From Massariosphaeria phaeospora (Eukaryota; Ascomycota; Dothideomycetes; Pleosporales): a stretch of DNA of 64,000 nucleotides. The stretch lies in NCBI GenBank assembly GCA_011032825.1, contig JAADJZ010000002.1, positions 1,860,001 through 1,924,000 of the forward strand. The letters run 5' to 3'. The translations under genes and the position numbers were made by a program. Below the pieces are notes generated by a model, which saw nothing but the letters and a program-made list of their open reading frames with translations, had not been told where the DNA came from and ran no database searches. This document shows positions 42,346 to 54,038 of the stretch, piece after piece (the stretch's first letter is position 1; the number at the start of each line of letters is the position of its first letter).

Positions 42346-44575
42346 TTAGCGGGGCGAGATAGCGGGGGACATCTTCCGTGCGTGTAGATTGAGACGGAAT
42401 TCGAAAATACCCTCCTCGGTTCCGCAATACAGCGTGCGCCCATCCGGGCTCATGGCGAGCCCTGCTGTACGCACGCCATTGCTAGGGTCGTGGAGAGTGG
42501 GATTACTACGGCGGTAGCTAAAGCTCGAGAGGCCGTACGAGTCGACTGGTTGGGCCTCACGCGCATTCCGGAGGTGCTCGCGCATCTGCGTTAGCTGTCT
42601 AAGCCGGCGGAGCTCGGTACGTAGTTCAGGAGCAGCAGAATTGCGCACATTATCTGCTGCCCTGGCGTTGCGCGCTAGCGCTTCCTCGATGGTCCGCCAC
42701 GCATCATCAGTGGACGAGATGATCTGGGGATCGACTCGGCGAGCGTGGGCTGGGATGGGGTTTGGTGACCGCGTCGTGGCCGCATCCGTGATATTGCCTT
42801 GAGTTTCCGGTGCGCGGGTAGAACCTCCATTCGAGACAACCATAGAAGCCCGGCGACGAGGCACTGTACGTCCCTCTAGTTGAATCAACTGACGAGCGTT
42901 GGCTGCCATGAACTCAGTAATAGTTTCGGTCATGTTGCGAGTGGCTGTAGCTAGCTCGGACCGTTCTCTACGGCGGATGTCAGCACGGGAGCCGGGGACG
43001 AGACTCGAAGAAGCACCGGCGTACTGTCTAGTGTCAGTAGGTCCCAAAGTATTGTAGTTGATACTTCGGGGCGCTAGTCCCTGCTCCCGCGCCTCATCCC
43101 GTTGCCTTGTCGTTCGGAGGGTCTCGAGCACTTGTCGTTCGTGTGCTGTCAGACCGTGTGGGTCATCATCAGATTCCACGACGCCCGACTGACGCTGAAG
43201 CCTCTGCCGTTCCGATGAAGCTTCGATATAGTCGGTCGCAAAGTTGACGGCAGCAGCGTTACCCTCCGAGTCCAGAGCTCGACGGTATCTTCGAATGAAA
43301 CTCTCCTCCCTCTGTAGATCTTGCATTTCTGGGCTGAGCGTCAAGTCGAAGTCGGCAACCTGAACCTTCTCTAGGTCGTCTTCCTTTGGGTCCAGGATAA
43401 GGGTCTGCTTGACTTTGAGGTCAGACCGAACATCTGCCACACATACTCGGGCCTGGTCTTCGCTCCAGATGAGCAAGTCCCAGGGAGCTGGGGAGAACTG
43501 CATTGTCCTAATAGAACCAGGACCGATGGTAAGGTCCGGTTTAGTAGAGCTGATGACGCGGATAATAGCATCCTCACCATATTCGCATGTTTTGAGAAGC
43601 TCTACGTCAAGAAGCGTGATGTAGCCGCATTCGGAACCAAGCGCACATAGACGTCCCGAAGGTGACCAGGCTGTAGTGAAATAGCCTTCTACTATGGATC
43701 CGGATGGTACATAGAGATGTACTTCGTGGAACAACAGCCACTCGGGAGGTACTGGCTGAAGTCGGCCCAGCAGCGTCTTCGAAGTACACGGCTTCTTCTT
43801 CTGTACCTGTTCGAAAACGTATCCAGTGTGTTGGTCACCTACCGCAACCAGTAGCTGTCCGTCTGGAGATATGGTCGCGTGGTTCATGGGGAACGGCAGA
43901 TCTAGTACGGCAACTTCCAGGTTCTGTGACAGAGAGTAGACGCGCACTGTTTTGTCGTTGTTCGTCAGAACAGCCACGATATCATCCGCTTCATCTCCAT
44001 CACCCGGCAACTTGTGTATCGAGATCGAGTTCACGATGTCTTCTCCGATCTTCTCTAGCCTGATGCGATGCGCGGCGCCTAACAGTGGCGGGCGTGGTAG
44101 AGTGGTACGGCGGGCAAGGTCGAGGGGCAACAGCGCATCCACGTCGGCGGGGTCGGCAGGAGGGAAGCCGGAGACTTTGATGGCGGCGAAGTTGCCATCA
44201 AGTGCGCCTCCAACACACACATAGCCATGTCCCGAAGCCGTACAGCGCGCTTCCCACGGCAGTGTCGTGACGTGCGCCTGGACCCTAGTGGCTGTGTTGA
44301 GGCAGTAGATGTCGGATCCGCTGGCGTAGTAGAGGAGGTCCTGCTCCGGGGAGCTGATGAAATGGCGAAGTTGGTAGTGCCTGTGCTGTCAGCGCCATCT
44401 CCCCAGGCACTTGCAGCTTGCCACATCACTCACGCAATCGGTATCTTGAGCGGATAGTAGGCCTTGGACGGCGACACAAAGGCTTCCGTATCGCGACTCC
44501 TGGGCCTGTCAGTCTGCAGTGCACAGGGAATCGGCAGCTGGAGGGCGGGGCATACACGAAGTCATGGACAGCCAT
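42346..44575 (-). CDS. DUF2415 WD40-repeat protein, function unknown
   Basis: Three exons: 44575-44556, 44505-44434 and 44380-42346; 708 residues. N-terminal WD40-like blades include YYASGSDIYCLNTATRVQAH, VAVLTNNDKTVRVYSLSQNL and ATISPDGQLLVAVGD. Next is the hallmark DUF2415 block SPAPWDLLIWSEDQARVCVA followed by DVRSDLKVKQTLILDP. The C-terminal half is charged and Arg-rich, with a final blade-like LAMSPDGRTLYCGTEEGIFE. The family is fungal and, to my knowledge, has no firm function. Exon 1 (20 nt, MAVHDF) is supported by the conserved family start and a GTATGC donor. Divergent from SSC1. Confidence 0.87.
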
Positions 44576-44943
44576 GGGTGATTTGCGCTCAGAGTGGCGA
44601 TGGCCGCATGTCCGTCCAGGCGCTGCGGTCGGAGGACGGAGGACGGAGGTCAGATAGTGGTGAAGAAGGCGGGCGAGGCAGTACGTCAGACAAGGCGACA
44701 CCACGCGCGAAGGGACAGGGCGCAGCAGGAGGACAATGACAGTGCAAACAGCTGGGGTCCCAGGAGAGTGCGCTGCTGCGGACGCAAGGTCGGATAGGTG
44801 TTTGTGTGGTCTCTGAGCCCGCACGATAGCGGAGATGCCGTCTCACCGGCGGCATGGCCTCTTTGCTCCACCTGGGCACGTGAGAGCTGGACGGGCTGCC
44901 CGCGCCAAGCGAGCTTCATTCGTGAAATCGTGTCCGATTTGAG

Positions 44944-45042
44944 ATAGCTTTGGGCAATGCTCTTGACAGCATAAGAAATTCTAGCAATAGCTAGATAGAC
45001 TACTTTTATCTTTACAAAGCCTTGCTGTATCTAGCATACTAG
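44944..45042 (-). repeat. Degenerate dispersed repeat, copy D
   Basis: Reverse complement reads CCTAGTATGCTAGATACAG, then GGCTTTGTAAA, TTGCTAGAAT and GCTGTCAAGAGCATTGCCCA. It aligns well with copy A (TACTAGATACAG, GCTTTGCAAAA, TTGCTAGAAT, CTGTCAAGAGGATTGCC). Confidence 0.78.
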
Positions 45043-45140
45043 GTAATGTACTGTAAAAACTTCTAAAGGTATACCTAGGTAGGCACGAATTAATGCACGG
45101 GGGTTCGGCGGTTCGGCTCCAGCGAGCGCCAAGGCTCCTA

Positions 45141-45148
45141 GAAAATTC
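45141..45148. promoter_or_regulatory. Candidate heat shock element core
   Basis: GAAAATTC has the nGAAnnTTCn inverted-unit spacing; a further GAA follows three bases later. It is about 150 bp before the ATG of a mitochondrial HSP70 gene, where Hsf1 control would be expected. Short motif, so tentative. Confidence 0.45.
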
Positions 45149-45291
45149 CATGAAATCTCTCCTGGCAAGGCTCGTCCGCCATCTCGCCATCATAAGATCA
45201 TCAACCGCCGTTCCATCCATCTCCCTCTCCCATTCACTTCCTGCTGCGTGCATCCCCCTTCTGCAGCTCCGTCGCCCAGATAACCACAGCC

Positions 45292-47429
45292 ATGTTGTCC
45301 TCCAGATTATCACGAACCGTGAGTTTGCGCCTGTTCCTCCCACACAGCTCCGGGGCGATACTGACCTCATCCAGTTTTTGCCGCGGGCAACCTCTGCTGT
45401 CCGCCGCGCCCCCGCGCCGGCTATCAGGTCACAGTTTGTGCGAGGGTATGCCGATGGTTCCGAGGAGAAGGTCAAGGGCGCTGTCATCGGCATCGACTTG
45501 GGCACCACCAACTCGGCCGTTGCCGTCATGGAGGGCAAGACACCGCGCATCATCGAAAACTCCGAGGGTATGCTGCACAAGACGCACCATGGCCGCTAAT
45601 TGCAATGCTGACTCCGCCCGCCAGGTACACGAACAACGCCTTCCGTCGTCGGCTTCACAAAGGACGGCGAGCGTCTTGTCGGTGTCGCCGCAAAGCGTCA
45701 GGCAGTTGTTAATCCCGAAAACACTCTCTTCGCCACCAAGCGTCTCATCGGTCGCAAGTTCACCGACGGTGAGGTCCAGAAAGACATCCAGCAGGTGCCA
45801 TACAAGATCGTCCAACACAGCAATGGCGACGCTTGGGTCGAGGCCCGGGGCCAGAAGTACTCGCCCTCTCAGATTGGTGGCTTTGTCCTGGGCAAGATGA
45901 AGGAGACGGCCGAGTCCTTCATGGGCAAGACCGTCAAGAACGCCGTTGTCACTGTGCCTGCCTACTTCAACGACTCGCAGCGCCAAGCAACCAAGGACGC
46001 CGGTCAAATCGCCGGCCTCAACGTTCTCCGCGTAGTGAATGAGCCGACTGCTGCTGCGCTTGCCTACGGCCTCGAGAAGAGCACTGACAAGATCATCGCT
46101 GTCTACGATCTCGGTGGTGGTACTTTCGATATCTCCATCCTCGAGATCCAGAACGGCGTCTTCGAGGTCAAGTCCACCAACGGTGACACTCATCTCGGTG
46201 GTGAGGACTTCGATATCACCCTCGTGCGCGACCTCGTTGCGCAGTTCAAGAAGGAGCAGGGCATCGATATCAGCGGCGACCGCATGGCCATCCAGCGTAT
46301 CCGTGAAGCCGCCGAGAAGGCCAAGATTGAGCTGTCGTCTTCTTCCCAGACGGACATCAACCTGCCCTTCATCACCGCCGATGCTTCCGGCCCCAAGCAC
46401 ATCAACTCCAAGCTCACCCGATCCCAGCTCGAGAAATTGGTTGACCCCTTGATCTCGAGGACTGTAGATCCTGTGCGCAAGGCCTTAAAGGATGCCAACC
46501 TCAAGGCGACCGACATCCAGGAGGTCATTCTTGTCGGTGGTATGACTCGTATGCCCAAGGTCACCGAATCGGTTAAGAGCATCTTCGGCCGCGACCCCGC
46601 CAAGTCGGTTAACCCCGATGAGGCTGTCGCCATGGGTGCTGCCATCCAGGGAGCCGTCCTTTCTGGTGAAGTTACTGATGTCCTGCTTCTCGACGTGACG
46701 CCCCTTTCCCTCGGTATCGAGACCCTCGGCGGTGTCTTCACCCGGCTGATCAACCGAAACACCACGATCCCAACCAAGAAATCCCAGGTCTTCTCTACCG
46801 CCGCTGACTTTCAGAGCGCTGTTGAAATCAAAGTTTACCAGGGTGAGCGTGAGCTCGTCCGCGACAACAAGCTGCTAGGCAACTTCCAGCTTGTCGGTAT
46901 TCCCCCGGCTCACCGGGGTGTTCCACAAATCGAGGTGACCTTCGACATCGATGCCGATTCGATCGTCCACGTCCATGCCAAGGACAAATCCACCAACAAG
47001 GACCAGTCCATCACGATCGCTTCCGGGTCCGGTCTGTCCGACAACGAGATCCAGAACATGGTTGACGATGCCGAGCGCTATGGCGAGCAGGACAAGGAAC
47101 GCAAGAACTCCATTGAGTCTGCCAACCGTGCCGATAGCGTGGTCAATGACACCGAGAAGGCTCTGAAGGAGTTCGAGGACCGACTGGATAAGGCCGAGGC
47201 GGAGAAGATCAAGGAAAAGATCGCCTCTCTTCGCGAGTTCATCTCCCAGAGCCAGGCTGGCGAAGGCTCCGCTACCGCTGCTGAGATCAAGGAGAAGACT
47301 GACGAGCTTCAGAACGCTAGTCTGAGCTTGTTCGACCAGATGCACAAGGCCCGCAACGAGTCCAACAACCAGCAGAGCGAGCAGCCGCAACAGCCAGAGG
47401 GCGAGGGAGATAAGGATAAGAAGCCATAA
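45292..47429 (+). CDS. SSC1: Mitochondrial HSP70 (Ssc1), import motor chaperone
   Basis: Three exons: 45292-45318, 45375-45567 and 45625-47429; 674 residues. The first exon and start of the second encode an Arg-rich presequence ([22 protein letters not shown]). HSP70 signatures are in order: [67 protein letters not shown]. The substrate-binding domain has [14 protein letters not shown] and [14 protein letters not shown], followed by a helical lid and a [12 protein letters not shown] tail. Ssc1 drives protein import through TIM23/PAM and folds matrix proteins, so it works with Tim21 encoded in the same window. Both splice joins restore conserved sequence. Confidence 0.97.
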
Positions 47430-48370
47430 ACGCTTTGCATCTTAGCCCCTGTTCGTTGTCCCTTCCAGTTTCGTCATTTCGGCACAAAAGCAGGCGTCTT
47501 GCATTACGGTCCTGGGTGGGTGTTTAGACATCTCGATTTCCTAAAGCTCTGTTCCGATCTTGTACCTATACCTCTTCACTTCCCTTCTCCTCGTTTGATC
47601 AACTTCTGTTTTACTACTCCTACCCTTTTACTCGATCTTTGACCTCTTCCTTGGTCATGTCTTTATTACGAATGGGGATATACCTCGAAGGAGTCCGGGA
47701 AGAATGCGAGGTGACCGTCGTCACATATGGAGGTGTAATTGGTCAGCTGAAGGTGATCGCATGATGAAGATAGTTGTACTATATAGACGAGCAGAGGGAT
47801 GGTATTGCCAGATTCTCCGCTCTAATGACGAGTTGTTCCCGTCGTAAATACTTCCACGCTCTTACTGTAATGTCGATGAACCGTGTCGTTCTATTAGTGA
47901 TGGTTCAATCCGATACTGGGTGCACTCGTTGACTTGAGTTTAGACATATCACTTGACTTTGAAGATTCCCTTTTGGCACTGCAGTCGGTAAGATGACCTG
48001 CAAGATGCTGGCTTCTGGTGTTCAAGCAAAGTAGAGACTCAGATTTGCGGTTGAACATAGATAGCCAGAAGAAAATGTAGTAAACATGTCCATAGCCGAC
48101 GTTATCTTGGATGGATCGAGATCCATTCTCACAAGGTCCGAAAAGACGGTGATGCAACGAACTGTATGGCTTTCCATCGGTGTACAAAAACCCTCGTAAA
48201 ATAAATTTTGCGTATTGCTCACATATCAACATCGACGTTGGTTAGGCTCCATTCATCGAAGATGACAGATTTGTCGAGAAACCGTTCAAATTACTATCCA
48301 ACATACATGTGGCTTCTCTCTCTCCCCTCTGCGATAGCGATTCTACGCTGGAAAGGGGAGCAGGTCCGAA
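47430..48370. other. Convergent intergenic, 0.9 kb
   Basis: SSC1 3' end (C/T-rich) and the end of the chitin-binding gene. No gene, repeat or RNA recognised. Confidence 0.55.
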
Positions 48371-50361
48371 TTAGACGGCTTCCGTCGACAGCGGCTCCGG
48401 CATTGAGAAAGTATTTGCACCAGGTATCACTTTCGGGTTGAAACTGAAGACAGGTAAACCACTAGTAGGCGTGGAGCTAGCACAGTCCGTGCCACTGACA
48501 TGAACGGTACCTGTTATAACAGTCTGCGTTGAAGTCGTGGTTTGCGTTACTACTGTAGCAACGCCGCCATATGTGTAATCGGGCCCGGCGCCGCCGAGTT
48601 GAGCGTCGCGAGCGAGTATGCCGTGTTCCGAGGCCCGCTTGCCGTTTTTGCAGCTGCCGAAGCCGGGCTGGCAGCCCGCGTTGCAGTATGCAGATGTGCG
48701 GCCACACCCTGCGCATTCGTCAGTACATGGAAACGATGGTATAGAACTATAGGGGCTCTCACATCCGTATTGGCTGCAGCAGTCTCCAAACACTGAGCCT
48801 TTACATGTCTGTTTCGTAGCGCCAGCACACCGTGCGTCCTGGGATACCTTGAGTGTCGGGACAATGGTGGGAGACGGTCGGATCGGCGACGCAGGCTGCA
48901 GAGAAGAGGAAAGCGTGGGGCGTGTCGATGTGGAGAGAGTTGACGCAGAAGCACTGCAGGTGCCAAATGCTAGTTGGCAGCCGTTCCCGCAGTAATCCTT
49001 GGTGCGTCCACACCACCCATATTGACTAAGTAACCGTCAGTCCAGGCCTGCAAAGTCGATTGGATACTTGCCTGCAACAATCTCCAAACTTCGATCCCTT
49101 GCAAGTGTAGCCTGGTCCGCACCGAGCATCGCGGGAGATCTCTATGGTGGGTCTTGCTGTTGCGGTGCTCGACACTGTTATCGAGGATTGGGCCTGTGAG
49201 GTTGACGTTGAGCTGGATGACTGGCTGCTGGCCGACATGGGAATAGAAGAAGTCTGAGAAGTGGACGGCGACGTGGAAGTAAGGAGATTTGAACTACTAG
49301 AAGTCGGGGTAACTGTGTCCGAAGTAAGAGTGCTAGAACTCTGGGTATTGCCGTCTGAATTAGGAGTACTAGAACTCTGGATAGCTGTGTCCGAGGAGCT
49401 GGAGCTTGGACTTTGGGTGACGGCGTCTGAGATAGGTATGCTAGAGCTCTGGGTGGCAGCGTCGAATGAAAGGGTGGAACTCAGGGTGCTGGTGTCCGAT
49501 GTAGGATTACTAGAGCTCTGGGTCAGAGTATCCGATGAAGCACTGGTGCTCTGGGTGACGGTGTCTGAAGCAAGGACGCTAGAACTCTGAGTGATGACAT
49601 CCGAAGACAGAGTGATGGAAGGCAGCACAATGCTCGATTCGGATGATGCACTAAGACCTTGGGTGAACGTGTCCGAAGTACTGATGGCAGAACTCTGAGT
49701 GATGATATCCGAAGATACAGTGCTGGAAGAAAGCACAGCACTCGAATCCGACGAAGCGCTGGAGGTAGAGCTAGCAACCTCCAAGGTACTGGGTGAAGAG
49801 ATTGGAGCCGCAGTGTCAGATGTAATTCCTGTCTCAGCAACGCAATCATCGGTCACCGTTGCGTCCGCATACGCCGTTGCAATCGCAGTGACCAGAGATT
49901 GAGAGACGCTGTCCGTGATAGGCGTAGGAGAAACCACAGAGAAACCACGAACGTATAGGGCTGGAGTCAGCGGAAGTCCAACAGGCCGAGTCCATTGTAT
50001 GTAGTAGGGGCCAGGGGCGAGCTTGTTGTTGGTAACGCTGGGACACTCGATCGCAGTATACGTAGTGGATCCTGAAAGAGGTTTACAGAAAGTCCTAACT
50101 GGGCTTCTTCCATCGATATATGGCGTGATTGCGTAGGGAGTTCCGCTAACGACTGTTGGAAATGTGCATGGGGCACCCGGAACTTATCCTGTCAGTCTCT
50201 CCAGTCAAAAAGTAGATATAACACGTACCGTTTCCTATGGTGAAACTGCCTTGCAGCGCAAAGTAGTTAGAATTAGAAGCATCGAACGCAAACGTCGGGC
50301 TTGCAGAAGCGCCAGGAATCGATGTTACGAGGGCTGGCGAATCGAATCGGCATGTAGTCAT
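48371..50361 (-). CDS. Secreted Ser/Thr-rich protein with two hevein-type chitin-binding domains (CBM18)
   Basis: Four exons: 50361-50229, 50182-49072, 49025-48763 and 48708-48371; 614 residues from the first in-frame ATG. N-terminal domain with Cys pairs (MTTCRFDSPALV to AIECPSVTNNKLAPGPYYIQ), then a roughly 200-residue Ser/Thr-rich region of repeated S-S-S/S-D-T-x-T-Q units. Two CBM18 domains follow, with CKGSKFGDCCSQYGWCGRT and CKGSVFGDCCSQYGWCGRTS, separated by a Ser/Pro linker. Hevein domains bind chitin; such fungal proteins may protect hyphal walls or mask chitin fragments. The intron after exon 2 uses a GC donor (GCAAGT). The 5' end is unresolved: no signal peptide is encoded in frame before 50361. 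Treat as possibly 5'-incomplete or damaged. Confidence 0.75.
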
Positions 50362-51505
50362 ATTGACAATCGAGGCCCAAGGAAATGCCCGTGGTTAGCT
50401 AGTATGTCTCGATAATAGTCGTTGAAGACAGGCAACTCAGTATATCGCACCACCGCACAAACGAATGACTGCAAGCAGAAGCCAGAACAACGACAACGAG
50501 CGCTCAGCGCATGGTGGCTCCTATGTACGCCCGGTTGCGGATCGTTCCCATGCATGTCACCCAAAAGGACCTCGGGTCATGGGAAAAGCCCGCCCGATTG
50601 CAACATTAGAGTCGACTTTGCTCGAAGCGAGACGCCTCAAAGCCATAACCCTTCCTATTCTAGCATGGCAGCACACGTGGAGTCGCCCTCGGAGCGCACT
50701 AATCGTCGCTGTGGCGTAAAATTCAGCCGCCTGCCGCACAGTTGAAGCCATCCGCGTCCACACAAAGGTTGCCGAAGAAGTGGCAACGGTATTGTTGGGA
50801 GCAGACTATGGAAGGAGTTAATTGAGTTCCAGCCATAATGTTTATGCTGCCCGACTAGGGTCTCCAGCTTGGAGATGTCGAGGAGGGAAAACGACGTTCC
50901 ACTCCGAGGATGGGGACTGGGAAGGGGGAAGGGGGACGGGGGAGTCTAAATTGGGAACCAGCCTTGTCCTTGGCTACTAGTGCAGCTTATGTAGTCATGA
51001 CACTAGTCCCGGCACTAGTCCCGGCACCCGCGACGACGGGGGATCTAGATCTCCGATGCTTGAGCCGACCCATTGATTCCCAACGACATGTCAAGACTCT
51101 ACTCGGAATACTTCTTGGTGGATACAAGCCGCGATACTCGGTGCAGCTAGTGACTTGCAGCTTGCTTGTAATCACCAGTCTGCACCACCTGCAGTGGCAT
51201 GCCCTGCTCTTTCCACCACTCATCCCTCAGCGTCTCCTGCCACTCGGTATGGCAGGTACGACCACGCGCGGGGTGAAAGGCATCAGATATGTCTGACGCC
51301 GCAATCGCAGCCACCCGACCTCCACTTCCCTACTCCCCCGCCATCCCTACTGAATTCCACCTGGCATACCTATCCTCAATTCTACCACCGACGATCGGAC
51401 AGTCTGTCTGGGCCTACTCCCGCTGAAGCTTCACCCCGCGGACGTTGACCTAGGCCGCATTTTCGAATACATCGGGACACCCACGAAACATCACGACAGC
51501 ACAAC
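50362..51505. other. Upstream region between chitin-binding gene and next gene
   Basis: Probably holds the missing 5' exon or damaged start of the chitin-binding gene (see findings). GGGGAAGGGGGAAGGGGGACGG-type purine tract near 50,930 and a duplicated ACTAGTCCCGGC at 51,001-51,026. No other gene supported. Confidence 0.45.
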
Positions 51506-52318
51506 ATGATCGAAGCCCTGAAAGACATGAAGCACGGAAGACCACCAGGCCAGGTCATGCATGGCATGGAGGACTCTCTAGAATGCACACGGACCAGAGT
51601 GCTAGGTCAGGAGCTTCCTCCTCGACGGCATAAATCTGGCTGACCACAAGACTCAGCCAACGCGAGAGCAATCTATGGCCCCTGCCGACATCTCGACGTG
51701 ATAAGCTTCGCGCCCACATCCTCCCGCAAGATTGGAGCCGCAATCGTCGAGCACAACCCGACCGGCAGATCGTATATACATTGTTCCTCCGCTAGAGAAG
51801 ACACACGCATCGCGGCTGTCGAGCATCTCCTCGTCATAACCGAAGACATCATCCAGCGGCTTGTCGACGCCGAGGGAATCACGAGTAGTGGCTGGCTGCC
51901 GGCGACGCCGCAATCCCAACACGCTGCCGCGTACAATGCTAGTGTAGCTGGGAGTGTGATGGGTGGCAGTACAGTTCCGAGTCTTGCTGGGAGCGTCCTG
52001 GCCAGCCAAAGGAGCAGTGTGCAACCGTCTGAGTAAGCCCAGACCCCATATACTGCCATCCAAAGACTGCGACTCACTAGAATGAAAAGGCACATGCACG
52101 ACCATTCCCCTCATTATAGCAACTTGTCCGGATTACACATGGCGCCAGGACTCATCCGTAACAATAGCGATCTGTTATACCAAACCTCTTCACAACCGTC
52201 TCCGTTGATTCCCCGTCATAACAGCGACCTTATTCAACAGCCGAAACCATTGCCAGTCGGTCAATTCCACAGTCCTCGAAACGGGCGTGTGCAATGGAAC
52301 CTGGGGTCAGAAGGTTAA
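51506..52318 (+). CDS. Protein of unknown function, three exons
   Basis: Exons 51506-51605, 51657-52032 and 52081-52318; 237 residues. I do not recognise it. The middle exon encodes a compact, probably folded segment (IGAAIVEHNPTGRSYIHCSS, AVEHLLVITEDIIQRLVDAE). A Ser/Ala/Gly-rich stretch and a His/Asn/Pro-rich C-terminus (NLSGLHMAPGLIRNNSDLLY) follow, ending VQWNLGSEG. Introns are canonical (GTCAGG with CTGAC branch; GTAAGC...CACTAG) and only this splicing joins the three open frames, so a real gene is likely. Convergent with eIF3g. Confidence 0.68.
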
Positions 52319-52585
52319 ACGCAGTCACGTCTTCACTCCTAGATGGACTGTCAATGCTTGCTGTTATTAGCTACATCGTTGTCCTGTCCTGTCGTATCGT
52401 GCACGGTGCTTGGATAGATAGATGATCTTGCAAATTTGGCCATACACTTGATTCGCTCTCAATTTGAAATAATTCTTCATTTGAGGTCATGTTATAGCCG
52501 ACTCTCCGCAATAACCGCCACCGTTCTACAATGCCCTGGACGCCAAAATCCTATGAAGACTTTAAAGAAAATATCCTGGATGGGT

Positions 52586-53539
52586 TTAGGTAGTGGCCTT
52601 CTTGGCAAATTCGACGCGTAGGATAAGGTGACGGAAACCATCTAGTGAGAGTGTTAGTGAAGTTCGAGTCGAATCGAGAGCTACAAGGTTTTTGCTTACA
52701 GCCATCCATTTTCTCGCAGGCTTTGGCAGCGTCGGACCTGTCAGCGTAACTAACAAAGGCAAACCCCTTCGCCATGCCGGTCTCCCTGTCCTTGGCCAAG
52801 AAGACCCTGGTGACGTGACCAAACCTCGAGAACATGTCCCGCAGGTCTTGTTCTTCGGCAAACTCGGAGACGTTGGTGACACGCAGCGTGGCTAGATCAT
52901 CCCGCTCGAACTTGCCGCCCATCTTTTCACCGCCACCAGTACGACCTCGCAGATGCGGCGGCACATAGCTGGACGATCCAAGACCGAGCCCGCCCGGCCC
53001 TTCTGGTTGCTCGTCGCCCATCTCGGCGGGCGCATCACCACCTTCGGGCGCCATCGTATCCTTGAACGGGCATTTGGTGGTCCAATGGTCGCCGCTGCAG
53101 ATTCGGCACTTGATCTTCGCGTCCTTGAGGTTGTTCTTCTTCTTCTCGTCCTCACGGCTGTCCTCTGTGCGCGACTTCCAGCCCGCAACGGGCTTGAACA
53201 GGATGTTCTCGGCAACACTGGTGGTGTCGGTTTGGGGACCCACTGGCTTGCCCTTTTCTGACCCGAACTTCTCCCACTGTTTCCGCTCCGCCACACGCGG
53301 GTTCACGATCTGCTTGATGGTGGTCTTCTTGATGCGCCGTGTAGTTTTGACTCGCTTGCCGTCTTCGCGGATGGAGTAGGTGGTGATGGTCTCGGTTCCG
53401 TCTTTGTTCTTGGTGATCTGCTGCTGCGGGAGCTGGAGGGAAGAATCCTCGTCTTCTTCCTCGGCCCAGTCGGTGCGGCTGCCAAATGTGAGCGGGGACT
53501 GTGGCAGGAAGTGCTCATGACGTACCCTACTGGAGCCAT
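52586..53539 (-). CDS. TIF35: Translation initiation factor eIF3 subunit g
   Basis: Three exons: 53539-53526, 53478-52700 and 52641-52586; 282 residues. eIF3g is part of the eIF3 complex and helps scanning and reinitiation. N-terminus [16 protein letters not shown], a zinc-knuckle-like [15 protein letters not shown], then a C-terminal RRM with RNP-2 ([10 protein letters not shown]), a loop [20 protein letters not shown] and RNP-1 ([15 protein letters not shown]). The last exon completes the RRM ([16 protein letters not shown]). An unspliced reading from 53651 would add an unrelated N-terminus; the spliced start places RTDWA where the family has it. The transposon inserted about 310 bp upstream. 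Confidence 0.95.
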
Positions 53540-53852
53540 ACTTGCGTGTGCTATGTGTGTTTATGGCGTAAAGATGTGAACTCGTGGTTCTGTGCTCGAG
53601 TGTGGCGTCGTCGAGGGGTGGTAGCTGTGACTCAAAAGTTCGGATGCTCATCGTGGGGCAAACGCCGCTGTGGGCCTTGGCGCCGGCTTAGTCATGTCTG
53701 CTCTCGCCTCCTGTAATCCTTGCCCTTGCCCTTACACCCAACATCCGCTTCGTCTCTCCAATCGGCCACTCCTGTTGCTGCTAACACATACTCGTACGGC
53801 GCAAGGCTCAAGAGCGCCCTTTGGATCCTCTGTAATCGCGCGCAGTCGACTA
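53540..53852. other. eIF3g promoter and left flank of the transposon
   Basis: A plus-strand open frame (from about 53,717) runs into the transposon and continues in the same frame beyond it after removing the element and one TA (see findings). It lacks an ATG here, so an upstream exon would be needed. Confidence 0.4.
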
Positions 53853-53949
53853 CTCGGGCCCAAAAGGTTTCTCCGAAAAATCTCAAGAGATTGCCCGTGC
53901 GTAGCACGGGCCTATCCCCCCAATAGAAATGATCCCCCCAATGCAAACA
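53853..53949 (+). repeat. Left terminal inverted repeat (97 bp)
   Basis: Starts CTCGGGCCCAAAAGG. Contains a palindrome TCTCAAGAGA, a hairpin GCCCGTGC-GTA-GCACGGGC, and two direct copies of ATCCCCCCAAT 20 bp apart (start to start), which may be transposase binding sites. Confidence 0.95.
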
Positions 53950-54038
53950 GTACACTGCAGTCTCAATTTGTTAGCTAGCCACGCGTAATTCAGACATTGT
54001 AAACCCGTAGAATTAATCTATACACATTATTAAAGGCC

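Larger units (their letters stand above)
44576..45291. promoter_or_regulatory. Divergent promoter of DUF2415 gene and SSC1, with repeat insertion
   Basis: 716 bp. The SSC1-proximal part has a heat-shock-element-like motif; repeat copy D occupies the middle. Confidence 0.65.

Noticed and set aside
52700..53651. eIF3g starting at 53651 with a longer N-terminus
   Set aside because: The extra residues do not resemble the family, while a canonical intron with a start at 53539 puts RTDWAEEE where homologues have it.
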